From: Cladocopium goreaui
Taxonomy: Eukaryota > Sar > Dinophyceae > Suessiales > Symbiodiniaceae
DNA: 64,000 nt
Direction: 5' to 3'
Assembly: GCA_947184155.2 (NCBI GenBank)
Contig: CAMXCT020001997.1
Span: 1-64,000, forward strand
The position numbers were made by a program, and so were the translations under genes. This document shows, piece by piece, positions 21,193 to 32,491 of the stretch (position 1 is its first letter; every line of letters begins with the position of its first letter). The notes under the pieces are model-generated. The model was not told the DNA's origin. It ran no database searches and worked only from the letters and a program-made list of their open reading frames with translations.

Positions 21193-21310
21193 GGGATTGA
21201 TCACCTCTCCGACCAAGCGACAGCAATTTTTAATCGACCGAAGCCACGCTTGGGAGCAACAGTTTCTCAAGGAAGGCTGCACGAAGATGCGGAAACCGCA
21301 GCAGTTGTGG
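21193..21310 (+). CDS. Exon candidate with two open frames
   Basis: The acceptor TGCCATTTTCAG|GGG is good. Two frames are open: one reads QQFLIDRSHAWEQQFLKEGC (coil-like), the other GIDHLSDQATAIFNRPKPRL. I favour the first by analogy with neighbouring exons. The end is unresolved. Confidence 0.4.
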
Positions 21311-21478
21311 ATGTGGATTGCAAGGGCATAAATTGCAAAGTGGTCATTTGATCTCATCCCCATTTGATTTCCATTCTTTCCGCTGACTGAACTATTTAAA
21401 GATCACTGGCTAGCATGCAGGTTCATTTTCACAGAATTTCTGTGGCTTGTCATCAGGTGCAGCCATGCTGACTCCCAG

Positions 21479-21502
21479 GAGCGACTGATGCAGTCCGAGG
21501 AG
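21479..21502 (+). CDS. Mini-exon (ERLMQSEE)
   Basis: Eight codons, ERLMQSEE, lie between CTGACTCCCAG|GAG and GAG|GTTGGG. Starting from an earlier AG would add HADSQ. Both sites are good, which outweighs the tiny size. Confidence 0.55.
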
Positions 21503-21796
21503 GTTGGGACGGGCATGGACTGTGGAGAATGTTGCCACCTACTGGGTTGTCTTGTTATGGCTGAAATGATATAACCATATATACAGTAACCCATCTAGGT
21601 TGATGCGCCTGAAGGTGGCAGATACCCATCTTGGCCGAGTTGCACGCGGTATCAGCCAGACCTCTTTGTTAAACGATAGTGTAGTCACCTAACAACTTTG
21701 CAGGACCAGATTTTCTGTGTATAGGAGATGCACACAATGGCTGGCTAGATGCATGATGATATATCATGGCTTGCCCCACGCTGATCGCCTTGGGAG

Positions 21797-21838
21797 GAAG
21801 AACTGAAAAAGGAGAAGGCTGGCCTCAGCGACCCTGAG
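21797..21838 (+). CDS. Coiled-coil exon (EELKKEKAGLSDPE)
   Basis: Fourteen codons, EELKKEKAGLSDPE, lie between TTGGGAG|GAA and GAG|GCCATC (GC donor). The acceptor lacks a strong pyrimidine tract. The peptide is clearly of the charged coil type. Confidence 0.5.
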
Positions 21839-21977
21839 GCCATCACAATTTCTACGTTTTGTTCCGTCCACGCTGAGGGAATGACAAGCTCGATGAGTAC
21901 AAACTAAGATGTTTCTTCCATGGTCTTCCCCCTTAAATGGTGTCAAACTGCGCACATTTGCCGCTTTTTCGCCGCAG

Positions 21978-22007
21978 GTTCACCACAAACGTTTGGCAGA
22001 TGCCAAG
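21978..22007 (+). CDS. Mini-exon (VHHKRLADAK)
   Basis: A strong pyrimidine tract ending TTTTTCGCCGCAG|GTT and donor AAG|GTCGGC frame ten exact codons, VHHKRLADAK. The next bases also stay open, so a longer exon is possible. Confidence 0.55.
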
Positions 22008-22553
22008 GTCGGCACCAGCAACCGCAACGGAAATACCTGGAAGATACTACACGTCAGAGTTGTTAACGCCAACCTAGAATATATATATATACACATATAT
22101 TTGTACATACATACAGTACCATAATAATTGATTTTTATATATGTGAAAGAGCGTTATGACCTGGACAATTGGTGATTTGATGCCTTATATCTAGGATTAT
22201 CATGGATTGCCTAGGTACATGATGAATCATGATGATATTTTCCCCATCATTCTGATAGTTTCCGTGTTGTGACGTGAGAATCCTCAACTGGGGCACGATT
22301 GGCTGATGTTTTTTCTTCTGGTCAGACCCCTGTCCATTCTCCTGCCATGTCACCTTCATAAAGAAAAGGTGGACAGGTAAGAAATCGTCCCGCCCCTGGC
22401 CGCTGTGATACTGCGGCTCGAATGCAAAAGGCAGGGGATTCGACTTTTAATTTCCAGGCACCTTTATCTTGAACAGCTCTTAGAAAGCTCATTCATCATA
22501 TGTCCGCAATAGCTTCCCAGCGCCAAAACCAATAGTGAAAGTTCCATCTCAAG

Positions 22554-22622
22554 CTGGTCGACCAGGAAGCCTCCGCCTACGCCTGCGCAAAGCACGAGGA
22601 ACTGCACACTGCTTGGGCAGAG
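22554..22622 (+). CDS. Exon (LVDQEASAYACAKHEELHTA, 23 codons)
   Basis: Twenty-three exact codons starting LVDQEASAYACAKHEELHTA and ending WAE lie between CATCTCAAG|CTG and GAG|GTGGGC. GC-rich third positions and the good donor support a real exon. Confidence 0.65.
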
Positions 22623-22856
22623 GTGGGCCTGGAGGGAGGATGGGGGAGATTCCAATATTGGAAGATGTTCAACCCAAACGATCCAAATGACGTTTTAGTT
22701 GGGAGGTCATGGGGGATTCAAGATTGGCAGATTTTCTCCTATGATTAGATGTGGGGGATTTGAATCACCCAAGAGCACCCAAATCTTTCCTGTTTGTCAA
22801 GACTTTGCGCTCTGGTCCATGTGAGCCACTACCAAATCCCAGGGGCCTTGCATCAG

Positions 22857-22898
22857 GCTGCTGGAGCCAGAGCAATGATCCAGGAGCAGCTGAAACAG
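22857..22898 (+). CDS. Coiled-coil exon (AAGARAMIQEQLKQ)
   Basis: Fourteen exact codons, AAGARAMIQEQLKQ, lie between TTGCATCAG|GCT and CAG|GTACAG. Both sites match consensus and both ends fall on codon boundaries. Confidence 0.65.
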
Positions 22899-23152
22899 GT
22901 ACAGCGAGCGGGCGGTGGACGATGTCGCGTCCATTCTGATGTTGGCTGCATCATACGTGCTCGAATTGCATGCGGTGTTGTTGACTTTCTCATGCTCGGA
23001 CAGAGGGGGCCAGTTTCCATCAACTTTCATATTGCTCATATTGCTGGTATAGTAGATTTGGATGCCAATTGGATGCCATTTGGATGATATCTGGATGCCA
23101 TTTTGGATGAAGTTGCCGGATGAAGTTGCCCCGTTGCCTGGCGCTGGATCAG

Positions 23153-23173
23153 GCTGAAGATGAAGCCTCAGAG
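23153..23173 (+). CDS. Mini-exon (AEDEASE)
   Basis: Seven codons, AEDEASE, lie between GCTGGATCAG|GCT and GAG|GCGATG (GC donor). The frame stays open on both sides (CLALDQ before, AMWMIPED after), so the true exon may be longer. Confidence 0.4.
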
Positions 23174-23582
23174 GCGATGTGGATGATCCCTGAAGATTCC
23201 GTTGATGCCATGGTATCACTGTACGTTCTGTTCCCGACGCCATGGTTTAAACGATGTTAAACCCCATTTTAGAATATTGACACCTTAGGTGTTTTTATTT
23301 GTTGGTGTTTTGAAATCAGTTTTAGATTCAAGAAACCGCGCAACCATCGAGAGCGGTGACAGGCAAGTTGCCTGACGCTTCCATTCTGTTCCGATTGGCC
23401 TCTGGTCATCTTTGGCTCCAGACGGGCCATTGGCTGTTATCCATGGCTGATATAAGGGCAGCTTCTGTGATGAGGAGCCATAGACAAGATGTGAAGCCAG
23501 CAAATCACGAAAAGGATATCTCTCACAAAGCATCACAATGCATTAAGCTGAGGCCCAGATGTGTCAGAGCCTTTTGCCATAG

Positions 23583-23638
23583 CCAAGTGCCCGAACAGTA
23601 TCAACATGATCAAGCGCCAACAAGAATCCAAACAGATT
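23583..23638 (+). CDS. Exon candidate (KCPNSINMIKRQQESKQ)
   Basis: The acceptor CCTTTTGCCATAG|CC opens KCPNSINMIKRQQESKQ. The proposed end CAG|ATTTT is not a standard donor. Kept because of the peptide character and good acceptor. Confidence 0.35.
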
Positions 23639-24011
23639 TTTTGGTGTCCAAGCACCAATAGCTCGAAGCAGGACACCAAAGTTTCAAATCGTGTGCGGTG
23701 GACTGATGCCGGTAGAGCTGTCGTTTCAATGTTATTGCAGCTGTGCTAGGCGGGATGTGGATGAGTCGATGGGCGATGTTTCCTGAGTAACTTCCAGCTT
23801 CACCTGTCATAATTTTGATTGATTTAGGGGTCTTATCCTATGGACATACCATGACATACCCAATTGTCAAATGATTTTCTTGTCTGAGTCGCCATGTCAT
23901 CAGGCTCCCATATAGGGGGCATTTTGAGTGAAAGCGCACCAAGCGGGTTTCAAGCGATCGAGACAGTCAGCTCCCGTTCCGATTTTTTCAAAGCTGGAGA
24001 TGGTCATGCCA

Positions 24012-24171
24012 CATATGAGCTATGGTCAATACTCATGGTTAATAACCATTAAAAACGGGGCTAGTCATCCAATGGGACCAATAGGGATTTATAATAATCA
24101 TTATTTTAGGATCCTTATTATGGATGGGATGACCATCAACCATATAGTGAGTATTGACCATGGCTCATATG
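24012..24171. mobile_element. Foldback element family C
   Basis: The left arm CATATGAGCTATGGTCAATA and CTCA faces its reverse complement TGAGTATTGACCATGGCTCA and TATG. Arms of about 24 bp have one mismatch. Inner parts also pair loosely. No coding capacity. Confidence 0.7.
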
Positions 24172-26527
24172 GATCACATATAAGCAGTGTTCAAAACTCT
24201 TGTTGGTCCGTGATTAGTTTGAGGGTTATAGTTATACTATATACTATCGTATGTCCTCGTTTTTGATATATTATACTATGGTATATTTTAGATTATACTA
24301 TAAAACTATGTTATACTGTGGTATATATATATATATACATAGTATCCTATAAGTACGATGGTATACTATCAAAACGGTTGGGAATTATCATCATCCATTC
24401 TGGCCATACCACCCCAGTTTTTGTCCAGGCCGGGTGATGAACTGAAAGTGGTGGGTCTGGTGTCCCATGGGGTGCTGCCGGGCAGGAAAAAACGTACAGA
24501 ATTCTTAACTTAAAGCAAATGAAATAGAAGTCACTACACTACATTGCACTACGTTACATTACATACATACACTGAAGACTTGACGCTCTTGAAGGCATGT
24601 CAATGGGCAGTTTGGTACTTCAGATAAGTAGAACACGATGCTGCAATAGGCACGGGCGTATGTTGCGAACAAATTGGAACCTGAAAGCCTTCTAGGTAGC
24701 TTGCCAACGAGATTTGTTCTGTTGTTAGCTGGTTTTCCTGTGACAGAATAGGCGTTGATTTTGGGGCAATCCCAGTTGGGGTATGGGACAAAATTTGAGA
24801 CCCAGTGAAGCACAAAAAGCTGCTCATATTTCTTTTGGAATTTGACTACCATGGTTCCTTACATTTACTGAACATGCGTTTGTTTGTTGTTTTTTTGCCA
24901 TAGGTGATATACCATGCAAAATTCAAACATGGCAACGGAAAATTCCAAAATTTGTAGATGTTTTTTCCATTATGCAAAACCATTATAGGGGGATTTCCGA
25001 GCTTGCCATGTTTGATTATCATATAATATTCCCACTAAAACCCCCATAGAATCCATTAAATCCTATGACATCCAATGAAAACCCTATAAAATCCACTAAC
25101 ATCCATTAAAATCCCATAAAATCCAATGAAATCCCATGAAGCCCCTACTGCTGTTGTTGATGGTTGGCTAGTTCACGACTTATTTGAGCGTCGCGTTCGT
25201 TTGTCGCGACAACTGAGGCGAGGGCCCAAGTCTTGGAGACTGGGACCCTTATCGCCACTGGGCTGGTTGATGACTTTGGGGAGTATATTTAATTAGTTAG
25301 TATAATTGATCATCCAATAGCCATATATATAGCCATTAGTTAATATAACCAATAATCATCAATAACCATTAGTTAATAACTAATAATAATGATGGTTATT
25401 GATGATTATTGGTAATCATATTGATGGAAGTATCAACTAATAGTTGGTTATAACTATTTTTTGGTTAATTATTGGTTATTGATGATTATTGGTTATTAGC
25501 AGTTGATACTTCCATTCACCAATTATTGGTAATCATATTGATAAACCAATTATTGGTGATATACTAATTGTTATTATTAGTTATTATTGGTATAATATTT
25601 GGTAATTGGGGAGTATTGTTGGTGATATACCAATTATTATCAAGTATCTATTGATAACCAATATTAGTTTGGTTGGTGATTATTGGTGATATACCATTAA
25701 TCCCAATAGTGGTGATATCCCAATCATATTGGTTCTTGGTTAATCACCCCAAACAGTAATCAATATTGGTTGTTATTAAATTATTTGTTTTAATAATCAT
25801 CCATATTGGTTAATAAACACACCAGTTATATCCAGTTATTATTTTGGGGTTACATCCCAGCAGTTATCCAATATGAATCAACGAAACTAATTGGGATAAA
25901 ACTAATCATAATCCAAGAACTGGATCAACATAACAATTGGGAAATCCGTTCTTAACCAACTAGGAATAGGACTGGTTGAAGTGAAAATTCATAGGAAATC
26001 TGGGGAAGCTAATGACTCAACTACCAAAAACGGGAATATAATTGGGACGTAACTGGATATATTGGGATATCAATTTGATATTCATGGTTTTTCCACGGGA
26101 TATACAAGATGAGGCCCCAGTTTACGATAGTTAAGTTGGTTAACGTTTGGGCTTGCGGATACTATCCGAACGTAAACGTGGGTTTTTCGACAAAGAAGAA
26201 TCATTGGGCATCACCTCGTAGGGAAATAGGGAACTTTGAAAGTCAAATGATTCATGTTGAATCAATTTCTCCCTGATAGTGATGATCCACAATTAACATC
26301 ACAATTAACCCAGTGGTAATCCATGAGTCAGGATTTTCTGGGGGATCTGAGAATCCTAGAATTGGTTAAGGGAAATAAAGTGAAAAACTATGCTTGTAGT
26401 TGGAGAATCCCTGTAGGAGGACAAAAACAACAAATCCGTGGACGAGCGGATCATTTTCAGATTTTCAGCTTTGTTTTTTTTCAAAATCCAACTGCGGACA
26501 GGGTATGATTCTTACATCTTAGATATA
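24172..26527. other. AT-rich intron or spacer, ATTGGTTATT-type repeats
   Basis: Degenerate direct repeats of AATCCCATAAAATCCA type lie at 25030-25140. A long run of TATTGGTGATATACCAATTA- and GATTATTGGT-like sequence fills 25265-25800. The short GC-richer stretch at 25160-25250 (FERRVRLSRQLRRGPKSWRL on plus) could be an exon but lacks a clear acceptor. Otherwise no gene is visible on the plus strand. Confidence 0.5.
24559..24852 (-). CDS. Unidentified minus-strand ORF, 97 codons with ATG
   Basis: This ATG-started frame reads as ordinary protein (MVVKFQKKYEQLFVLHWVSN, then NRTNLVGKLPRRLSGSNLFA). It has no recognisable domain. It lies antisense to the plus-strand series in a large intron, so a gene fragment or chance are both possible. 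Confidence 0.25.
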   Translation of the reverse strand: MVVKFQKKYEQLFVLHWVSNFVPYPNWDCPKINAYSVTGKPANNRTNLVGKLPRRLSGSNLFATYARAYCSIVFYLSEVPNCPLTCLQERQVFSVCM

Positions 26528-26592
26528 CCTTCTGGTAAACTAACATAACTATAGAAAATCACTAGTTCGAGTAGGTAAATCAACTACCAAAG
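26528..26592. mobile_element. TIR element family A, 5' half only
   Basis: A left end CCTTCTGGTAAACTAACATA and the shared interior (GGTAAATCAACTA) are present, but no right end follows. It is preceded by TA. This is a truncated or decayed copy. Confidence 0.65.
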
Positions 26593-26711
26593 AAACTTCG
26601 GAGACCCCAAGTTTTCTCATCCAATTTATTGGTTCCTGGCGGCCGAGGCAGCACGGTGTGTCTCAAGGTGCCTGGTTTTTTTTTTTCGCGACTGGCGATT
26701 TGATCTAAGGG

Positions 26712-26815
26712 AAATGGGGGTGTCCATAAATGGGATACCCCAATAGCTGGATGGTTTATAGGGAAACACCCTATAAAAATGGATGATTTAGGGGTACCCC
26801 ATGGTACCCCCATTT
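26712..26815. mobile_element. TIR element family D, copy 1
   Basis: AAATGGGGGTGTCCATAAAT at the left and ACCCCATGGTACCCCCATTT at the right form rough inverted ends. The interior CAATAGCTGGATGGTTTAT and AAATGGATGATTT recurs at 55996-56086, showing a dispersed ~100-bp family. Confidence 0.65.
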
Positions 26816-26928
26816 TAGGAAAGCTCCAAATTGGTGAAATCACTAGAAACCAATCTGACCCAGTCCCCCATGTTTGGGTCATGCTCAAATGGTTGCGAAC
26901 TAAGGCAACACAGTTTCCGCTGTGGCAG

Positions 26929-27007
26929 GTGCCCCTGTCAGACGCTCAGGGGCTTGACATCTTCATGAGGGACCCTATGATACAACATGTTGATGAGCAT
27001 TTGCCAG
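26929..27007 (+). CDS. Strong exon (VPLSDAQGLDIFMRDPMIQH...)
   Basis: The acceptor TTTCCGCTGTGGCAG|GTG and the consensus donor CCAG|GTATGT enclose 79 bp. The peptide starts VPLSDAQGLDIFMRDPMIQH and ends VDEHLP. It is less coil-like than its neighbours. Good sites at both ends make it one of the most credible exons. Confidence 0.7.
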
Positions 27008-27433
27008 GTATGTTCACCATGCTACCAGCGTTTTGACCCATACCGGATCTTGAGAACTTTGACACACAATGTTCAGTGATATTTACATTATCTTGACCAC
27101 GTTGGAAAGCATGATGAAGAAACACGGCCAAGGCCAGTGTTGCTGAACTCAGAAGGGGCCTTCTGGACCTTGGAGTACAAATATGTCCAAGGCTGAGAGC
27201 GATCCAGATCATTCCAGATCCACAGCAACGGGTTTGTCCAAAATGGATCGAATTGGGGTCCAAATCCACTGGCCAAACATCATATTACCCATTAATTAGA
27301 TTACCATTTTGGAGGTATCCCCAGTTTCAGACACGCACGATAGTGGAATATGCATATTTTTGGAAGTCGATGCCTGCCATCTTGTTCTGCCTACTGTCGT
27401 TATCCGATTGCCATGGCATTGAGGTTCTTGTAG

Positions 27434-27487
27434 GAGAGGATGGCAGCGTTGAATGGGAGGAGCCTTCTGAACATGTCCAATGGGAGG
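27434..27487 (+). CDS. Exon candidate, frame uncertain
   Basis: The stretch between TTCTTGTAG|GAG and G|GTACAG is open in two frames: ERMAALNGRSLLNMSNGR, or the acidic GEDGSVEWEEPSEHVQWE, which extends further upstream. The acidic reading is closer to the other exons. An antisense frame also overlaps. Confidence 0.4.
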
Positions 27488-28920
27488 GTACAGACACTCC
27501 GACATTGCTGGCCGCCTCATCTTGGATTCCTCTTGGATCACTGGTTTCAGAGCTCTAAGCATCCTGCTGGGAAAGATAGGTTGTGACAGGAGGATATCCT
27601 TCAGCTTTAAGGATTTGAAAGGGAACGGTGTTGGTTGGGGATCATGGCACCACAGTCTTGGTAGCCAAGCACTTGCTTGGAGCATGCTTGGACGTCAAAA
27701 ACTATGGCGGCAAATGCTGATAGGGAGTGATTTTGAGGAAGCGCAAACAGATCAAAAATGGTGAAAATGGTGGTTCTCCATGTTTTTTAAACATGGGGCT
27801 ACCGGTGTTAACCATTGCCCGTTGAAGCCGTTGAACCTTGGATCAGTTCGATCCCAGGAGTTTGATCCTGCTCCCGAAGCTTCCCAGTGCCTATGGCTGT
27901 TTCCATAGGTGGTTGTGGTGGTTGTCGTGGTTGTGGTGGTTGTGGTGATAGTAAGTGGAAGTAGACCCGAAGTCTTCGGGCGTAACTCCGGTTTGTTCCC
28001 GTTTTGTTCCGTTTTGGAAGGGGAAGTTTTTTTGGACCATCCGATGCCACTTGAGGTTGCCCCTGGGAGACCTGGGTTTTGAAGAGCTCCCAAGGTCCTT
28101 GTCGGAAACCTCGGGTCACAGTGTCAGGTGGACACATTTTATGTTGATCCACATCATCCTCTTGGTACTCAAAAATGCTTGAGCTAGGCCATATCAAGGG
28201 CCATATCAAGGGACTCTTTTTGCTGCCCAGTTGACCCGTCTGTTGATCTATTTGGAGTTCTGAAAGCTTTAACAGACAGGCATTCGTCTCTGTTGAGATG
28301 ATACTAGACGCCAAGTGTGTTGAAAGCATCCATGTGAGCTGCAACTCATGTTACTCTTGCTATTTCCATAAACCGCGTCAATTGCAATGAGACTAAACTT
28401 ACTAAACATGACAAAAAACAAATTCTAAGAGCTGCCAGGATTAGTGGAGGTTGACAGGCTACCCTCCAAATCCAGCCATGTTCATCAAATTTCAGAGGTC
28501 AATTTGCGGTCCATTAGTGTGACCCAAGGTCCTTATCCTCTGAAGAGTCTCAAGGGGTGATCAACCGAAGGTGGCAACATGGGCTGGGGTCAGATACGCT
28601 GGTTTTTTCTCAAACAGTTGCTGCGCGTCACCTGGTGTTGAGATAGTACACTGACAGGTGTTGTTTTTGTTCAACAAAGAGAGACATGTTGCACTAGTTG
28701 GCTGCTGTTTGTCGGTGAAATCCTCTGATTTCAATGGGGGCAAGTTTCCAAAATTGGCTGGTTAAATCCTGTTGTTTGACTTCATTCACTTTGCAAAATC
28801 CATAAATCAATTTTCTGTCGCTTAGATACTGACCTGTTTGAATCGGCTTAAATCACTTTAGAATCCACATTTTTGGTTGGTTAAATTTCCATTTTGGTTG
28901 CTCAAATCAACAATTTTCAC
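27488..28920. other. Intron or spacer without a supported gene
   Basis: It contains a short GGTTGT/GGTGGTTGT tract at about 27910-27950 and a palindrome CCATGTTTTTTAAACATGG at about 27780. A 178-codon minus-strand frame spans 27808-28344 but owes its P/Q-rich part to the short repeat. The plus frame LRLPLGDLGFEELPRSLSET near 28045-28120 is a possible exon without clear sites. Confidence 0.4.
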
Positions 28921-29033
28921 CGGTCCCTGGTGGTACGGCATCGATTCTGAAGAAGGCTCGAGATCGAAGGGGACTGTGTGGTGCTTTGCACCGAAACCTT
29001 CAACCAACTGGTGGGAGGCTCAAGGATCTCCAC
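28921..29033 (+). CDS. Unidentified exon candidate (Trp-rich)
   Basis: This open stretch reads GPWWYGIDSEEGSRSKGTVW and CFAPKPSTNWWEAQGSP, followed by CCAC|GTACCG as a possible donor. Five tryptophans in about 37 residues suggest a folded domain rather than coil. I cannot name it. The acceptor is unclear. Confidence 0.35.
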
Positions 29034-29315
29034 GTACCGCTTATACATTTACATCATTGCATCATAATACATCATATGTATACATATATCATATGTATAC
29101 ATATATCTATATGATATATATATAGACATATGTATATATATATATATCATACGTATGTGTATGTATTGTGCATATATAGTAGATGTTATAGTATACTATA
29201 GTACATCATTGATCATCGTAATATATGTTATATATATATATATATCATATAACATGACCAGATGGGTGTGCAAAAATGACTCTGAGTTTTTTTGACTCTG
29301 AAATCTTGCTTTTGA
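29034..29315. repeat. ATATGTATAC microsatellite beside the gap
   Basis: Alternating ATATAC/CATATGTATA runs fill about 29060-29250 and lead to the assembly gap. Such low-complexity sequence probably caused the gap. Confidence 0.75.
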
Positions 29316-29757
29316 NNNNNNNNNNNNNNNNNNNNNNNNNNNNNNNNNNNNNNNNNNNNNNNNNNNNNNNNNNNNNNNNNNNNNNNNNNNNNNNNNNNNN
29401 NNNNNNNNNNNNNNNNNNNNNNNNNNNNNNNNNNNNNNNNNNNNNNNNNNNNNNNNNNNNNNNNNNNNNNNNNNNNNNNNNNNNNNNNNNNNNNNNNNNN
29501 NNNNNNNNNNNNNNNNNNNNNNNNNNNNNNNNNNNNNNNNNNNNNNNNNNNNNNNNNNNNNNNNNNNNNNNNNNNNNNNNNNNNNNNNNNNNNNNNNNNN
29601 NNNNNNNNNNNNNNNNNNNNNNNNNNNNNNNNNNNNNNNNNNNNNNNNNNNNNNNNNNNNNNNNNNNNNNNNNNNNNNNNNNNNNNNNNNNNNNNNNNNN
29701 NNNNNNNNNNNNNNNNNNNNNNNNNNNNNNNNNNNNNNNNNNNNNNNNNNNNNNNNN
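29316..29757. other. Assembly gap, 442 N
   Basis: All bases are N. The open frames that span it are artefacts and were ignored. Confidence 1.
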
Positions 29758-29925
29758 TTTGCTGCTTCAACCCCAAAATGTTGGGGTAACATCAACGGGG
29801 TGTTGAATATCATCACTGTCATCATCACTGTAGATTGAAACTGAAATATCAACCAAGCGTCTATCTCATCTTCCCTGTGACACGCGGAGGCGTTTGATCT
29901 CTGTGTTGTCGAAACTGCACCACAG

Positions 29926-29985
29926 GAGGGCAGCGCCGCGCTGGATTCTGTTTGACAAACTGGAAGAAACGCGGATGAAGAATGG
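29926..29985 (+). CDS. Coiled-coil exon candidate
   Basis: After CTGCACCACAG|G a frame reads RAAPRWILFDKLEETRMKNG, charged and helical. No clear donor was found, so the end is approximate. It lies 170 bp after the gap, so upstream context is missing. Confidence 0.45.
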
Positions 29986-30489
29986 CCGAACATATCATTC
30001 AAATTCAGGGTTTGGCGATGTTTGGTGGATGTGATATGCAAGCAGTCCTTTCTCAGCTGGTGCGTGGTTGGAAACCAAGGTGTGGACAGTACAGCCGGTA
30101 CAGCCATCATTTCAGGAGCTAACAGGAGATATGCTAAAACCATCTAAAACTGGCATGTGTTGGACAATGTTGGACAATCAGATCACAGGATCGAACTGGC
30201 ACCGGGGCTGTGGACAGTTATCATGGCCTTTGTCGGTGAGGCAGCCGTGGGTGGCTCCGAAGTTCTGGGGAATTAGAGGGAATTAGATGGAAGGTCTGGG
30301 CTAGGTGGAAGCTCCTGAATCTTCAACGTATCCATGTATTGTATGTATCTTCCATAATTTGGTGATGTCAAGACCATGTCAATTTTCCGAAAAAAAACAA
30401 TCCATCTTCTGTAGCTCAAGTTGCTTGCAGTGTCCTTCCAGGATGGCCTCAGTCCTAAATCCGATACGCTCTCGCTCCGTGGTTCCTAG

Positions 30490-30548
30490 GCACTTCGAGA
30501 GGGCCACGAGTCGCGATAAGTTGGCCACGTTCCTGCCTGAGATGCCAG
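30490..30548 (+). CDS. Coiled-coil exon candidate (HFERATSRDKLATFLPE)
   Basis: The acceptor TCCGTGGTTCCTAG|G opens HFERATSRDKLATFLPE with strong GC bias at third positions. The frame continues (MPGRKSDEMR) to about 30570. Donor unresolved. An antisense frame of 84 codons overlaps but looks weaker. Confidence 0.5.
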
Positions 30549-31790
30549 GGCGAAAAAGTGATGAGATGAGGGTTGCACTTGGGGAATGCCAATAAAAAGA
30601 ATTGGATGATGATTGGATATTGAAGTGGATCATTGGATGATCACTGGATGATCATTGGATGATTATATAATTGATTATTGGATTATATTGGATTGCTGGA
30701 TACTCAATCATTGGCTTATTCATTGGGTGATTCTTTTTCAGAACCGAGATGACATGAGATGATCAACACCAACATTGCAGTGGTCCTCTGCGACAAACAT
30801 GTTGGCACCTTTACACCAAGGAAATTGAATCATTATCATTGAATACAGTTTTGTTTGTGTGTTTTTGTGTCGTGAACTCTCATTTTTCACTACTTTGTTT
30901 ATGATTGTTTCTAAGGTCCATCTAATTTCCAGGATCCAGAGTTCATCTCAGGAGTCTGTTTGGGATTTATTTTAGCGCCCGGCATTGGAAGGCAAGCTTC
31001 CTGCCACCTGCAGGAACCGTTCATTGCATGTGAATTCGCACTAAGCCACACCGTGGTGCTATGATCCACCCCTGGTTCCCGCTGCTTCCCGCGGCGAAAA
31101 AGCGCACAATAGACCCACAACGTGCTGTTCCACCTTTCCCACAGAACTCACAGAACTCAAGGAAATCAGGAGGGTCCCTATTGTGACACCACAATAGCTG
31201 CTAGCTCCGCTCGGCATTTTGGTGCCACCGTTCCAGTAAAGACAACCGGCCCCGGAAAAAAAATCACCGGGGCTGATGATCCGTCACTAGTGAGAGATGT
31301 GACAAGCATCAATCCACAGGTGGTTTGGGTTTGAACATGTCTGAAAGATTCTGAAAGGCTTTTGGAGAGTTCAACCACGTTCAGTGCGAGGTGCATTTTT
31401 AAATTTGGATGTATTGTTTTCATCTTCAAGGTTCTGGCAAGGTTATTGCCGCGGGGCATGCCTTGCAGCCCTAACCACTACTGAAAGGATTGCCTGCAAT
31501 AGACCGGAAAAGGATGACAAAGAAGAAAAGATTGGAGGGCGGCCCTTGATCATTCCTGAAGCAAAAATCCCTGGTTTATTTGTCCTGATTCCAGCAAGAT
31601 CGCTTTACCAACTTCAAGCTTGCGAATTGATCTTATCTAACCGAAAAAAAAGTCATTGAAACCATGATTTCCCCAAGTAAAACATATATCATATATATAT
31701 AATTATATATATGTATATAGATAGATCAACGGATCAACGCCTGAATTTTCCCCATGGAACAATCATCAAATCATCAAAGACACTCCGCAG
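30549..31790. other. Intron with ATTGGATGATTATTGGAT repeats and weak exon signals
   Basis: Short repeats of ATTGGATGAT lie at 30600-30720. Weak plus-strand coding signals are EPFIACEFALSHTVVL after CCACCTGCAG near 31010, and RPEKDDKEEKIGGRPLIIPE near 31500-31560. Neither has two convincing splice sites. TA microsatellite occurs at 31685-31730. Confidence 0.4.
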
Positions 31791-31864
31791 CAAGCCAGGT
31801 GTTGGGTCCACAACTCCAGGCGGCACAAGCCAGAGCTACGGTCAATGAGGAGGCCACCAAGAAG
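31791..31864 (+). CDS. Coiled-coil exon (SQVLGPQLQAAQARATVNEE...)
   Basis: The acceptor CACTCCGCAG|CA opens a helical peptide starting SQVLGPQLQAAQARATVNEE and ending ATKK at AAG|GCGGGG (GC donor). It is strongly Q/A/E/K-rich with GC-rich codons, typical of this gene. Confidence 0.65.
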
Positions 31865-32270
31865 GCGGGGAATGGCCACTGGGCCGTGTGTTGCTTGTAA
31901 AGGTCGTTTTGCTGGCTGAATTTTGCCCAAAAACTTCCAAGAGATTCGTTTCATAGGGGCAATTGTCGCAAAAAACGGTGAATAGCCATACTAACCAACT
32001 ATTACCATGGGCACGTGGATTTCTACCACTGCTTGGTTTAGCTAGTGACTGGTATGACTGGATTGGACATTGTGGCTATTGACTATTGGGGCAACTTCTT
32101 CGCATGACCCCATTCACATCAGCAATCATCCTGGTAGTGACAAGCTTGGCAAAGCGTTTGCTGAAGCATCAGGTTATTTGCTACTCAGATAGTCAAGTAC
32201 CATAAATTCAGAGATGATCATGGGACCTGTGCAGATGGACTTAGGAAATTCAAACTATCCGCCACCGCAG

Positions 32271-32318
32271 GTGCGACAGGAGTTGCAAGCGCGTCACTGG
32301 GCCGCCTCAACTGACAGG
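32271..32318 (+). CDS. Exon (VRQELQARHWAASTDR)
   Basis: Sixteen codons, VRQELQARHWAASTDR, lie between GCCACCGCAG|GTG and AGG|GCATTT (GC donor). The acceptor is good and the peptide fits the coil pattern. Confidence 0.6.
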
Positions 32319-32491
32319 GCATTTTTTGGCCTTTGGATGTGTTCCCCACATGACACGGACAGCGGTTGCCACCTTTTTGCCTTTGAAGAAGACACACCAT
32401 AGTTATGCAGGTAGCAACCTCAACCAGCTGCAACCCTTGGCGTTTCGGACTTTTTTTTTCGGTTACCGTTCCCGGAGTTCTTGCGGCTCAG

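Noticed and set aside
27808-28344. 178-codon minus-strand frame
   Set aside because: Its P/Q-rich stretch is the GGTTGT repeat. The remainder has no recognisable domain, and a plus-strand reading of the same DNA is equally plausible.
29196-30143. Frames spanning the N block
   Set aside because: The N run has no sequence, so the open frame is an artefact.
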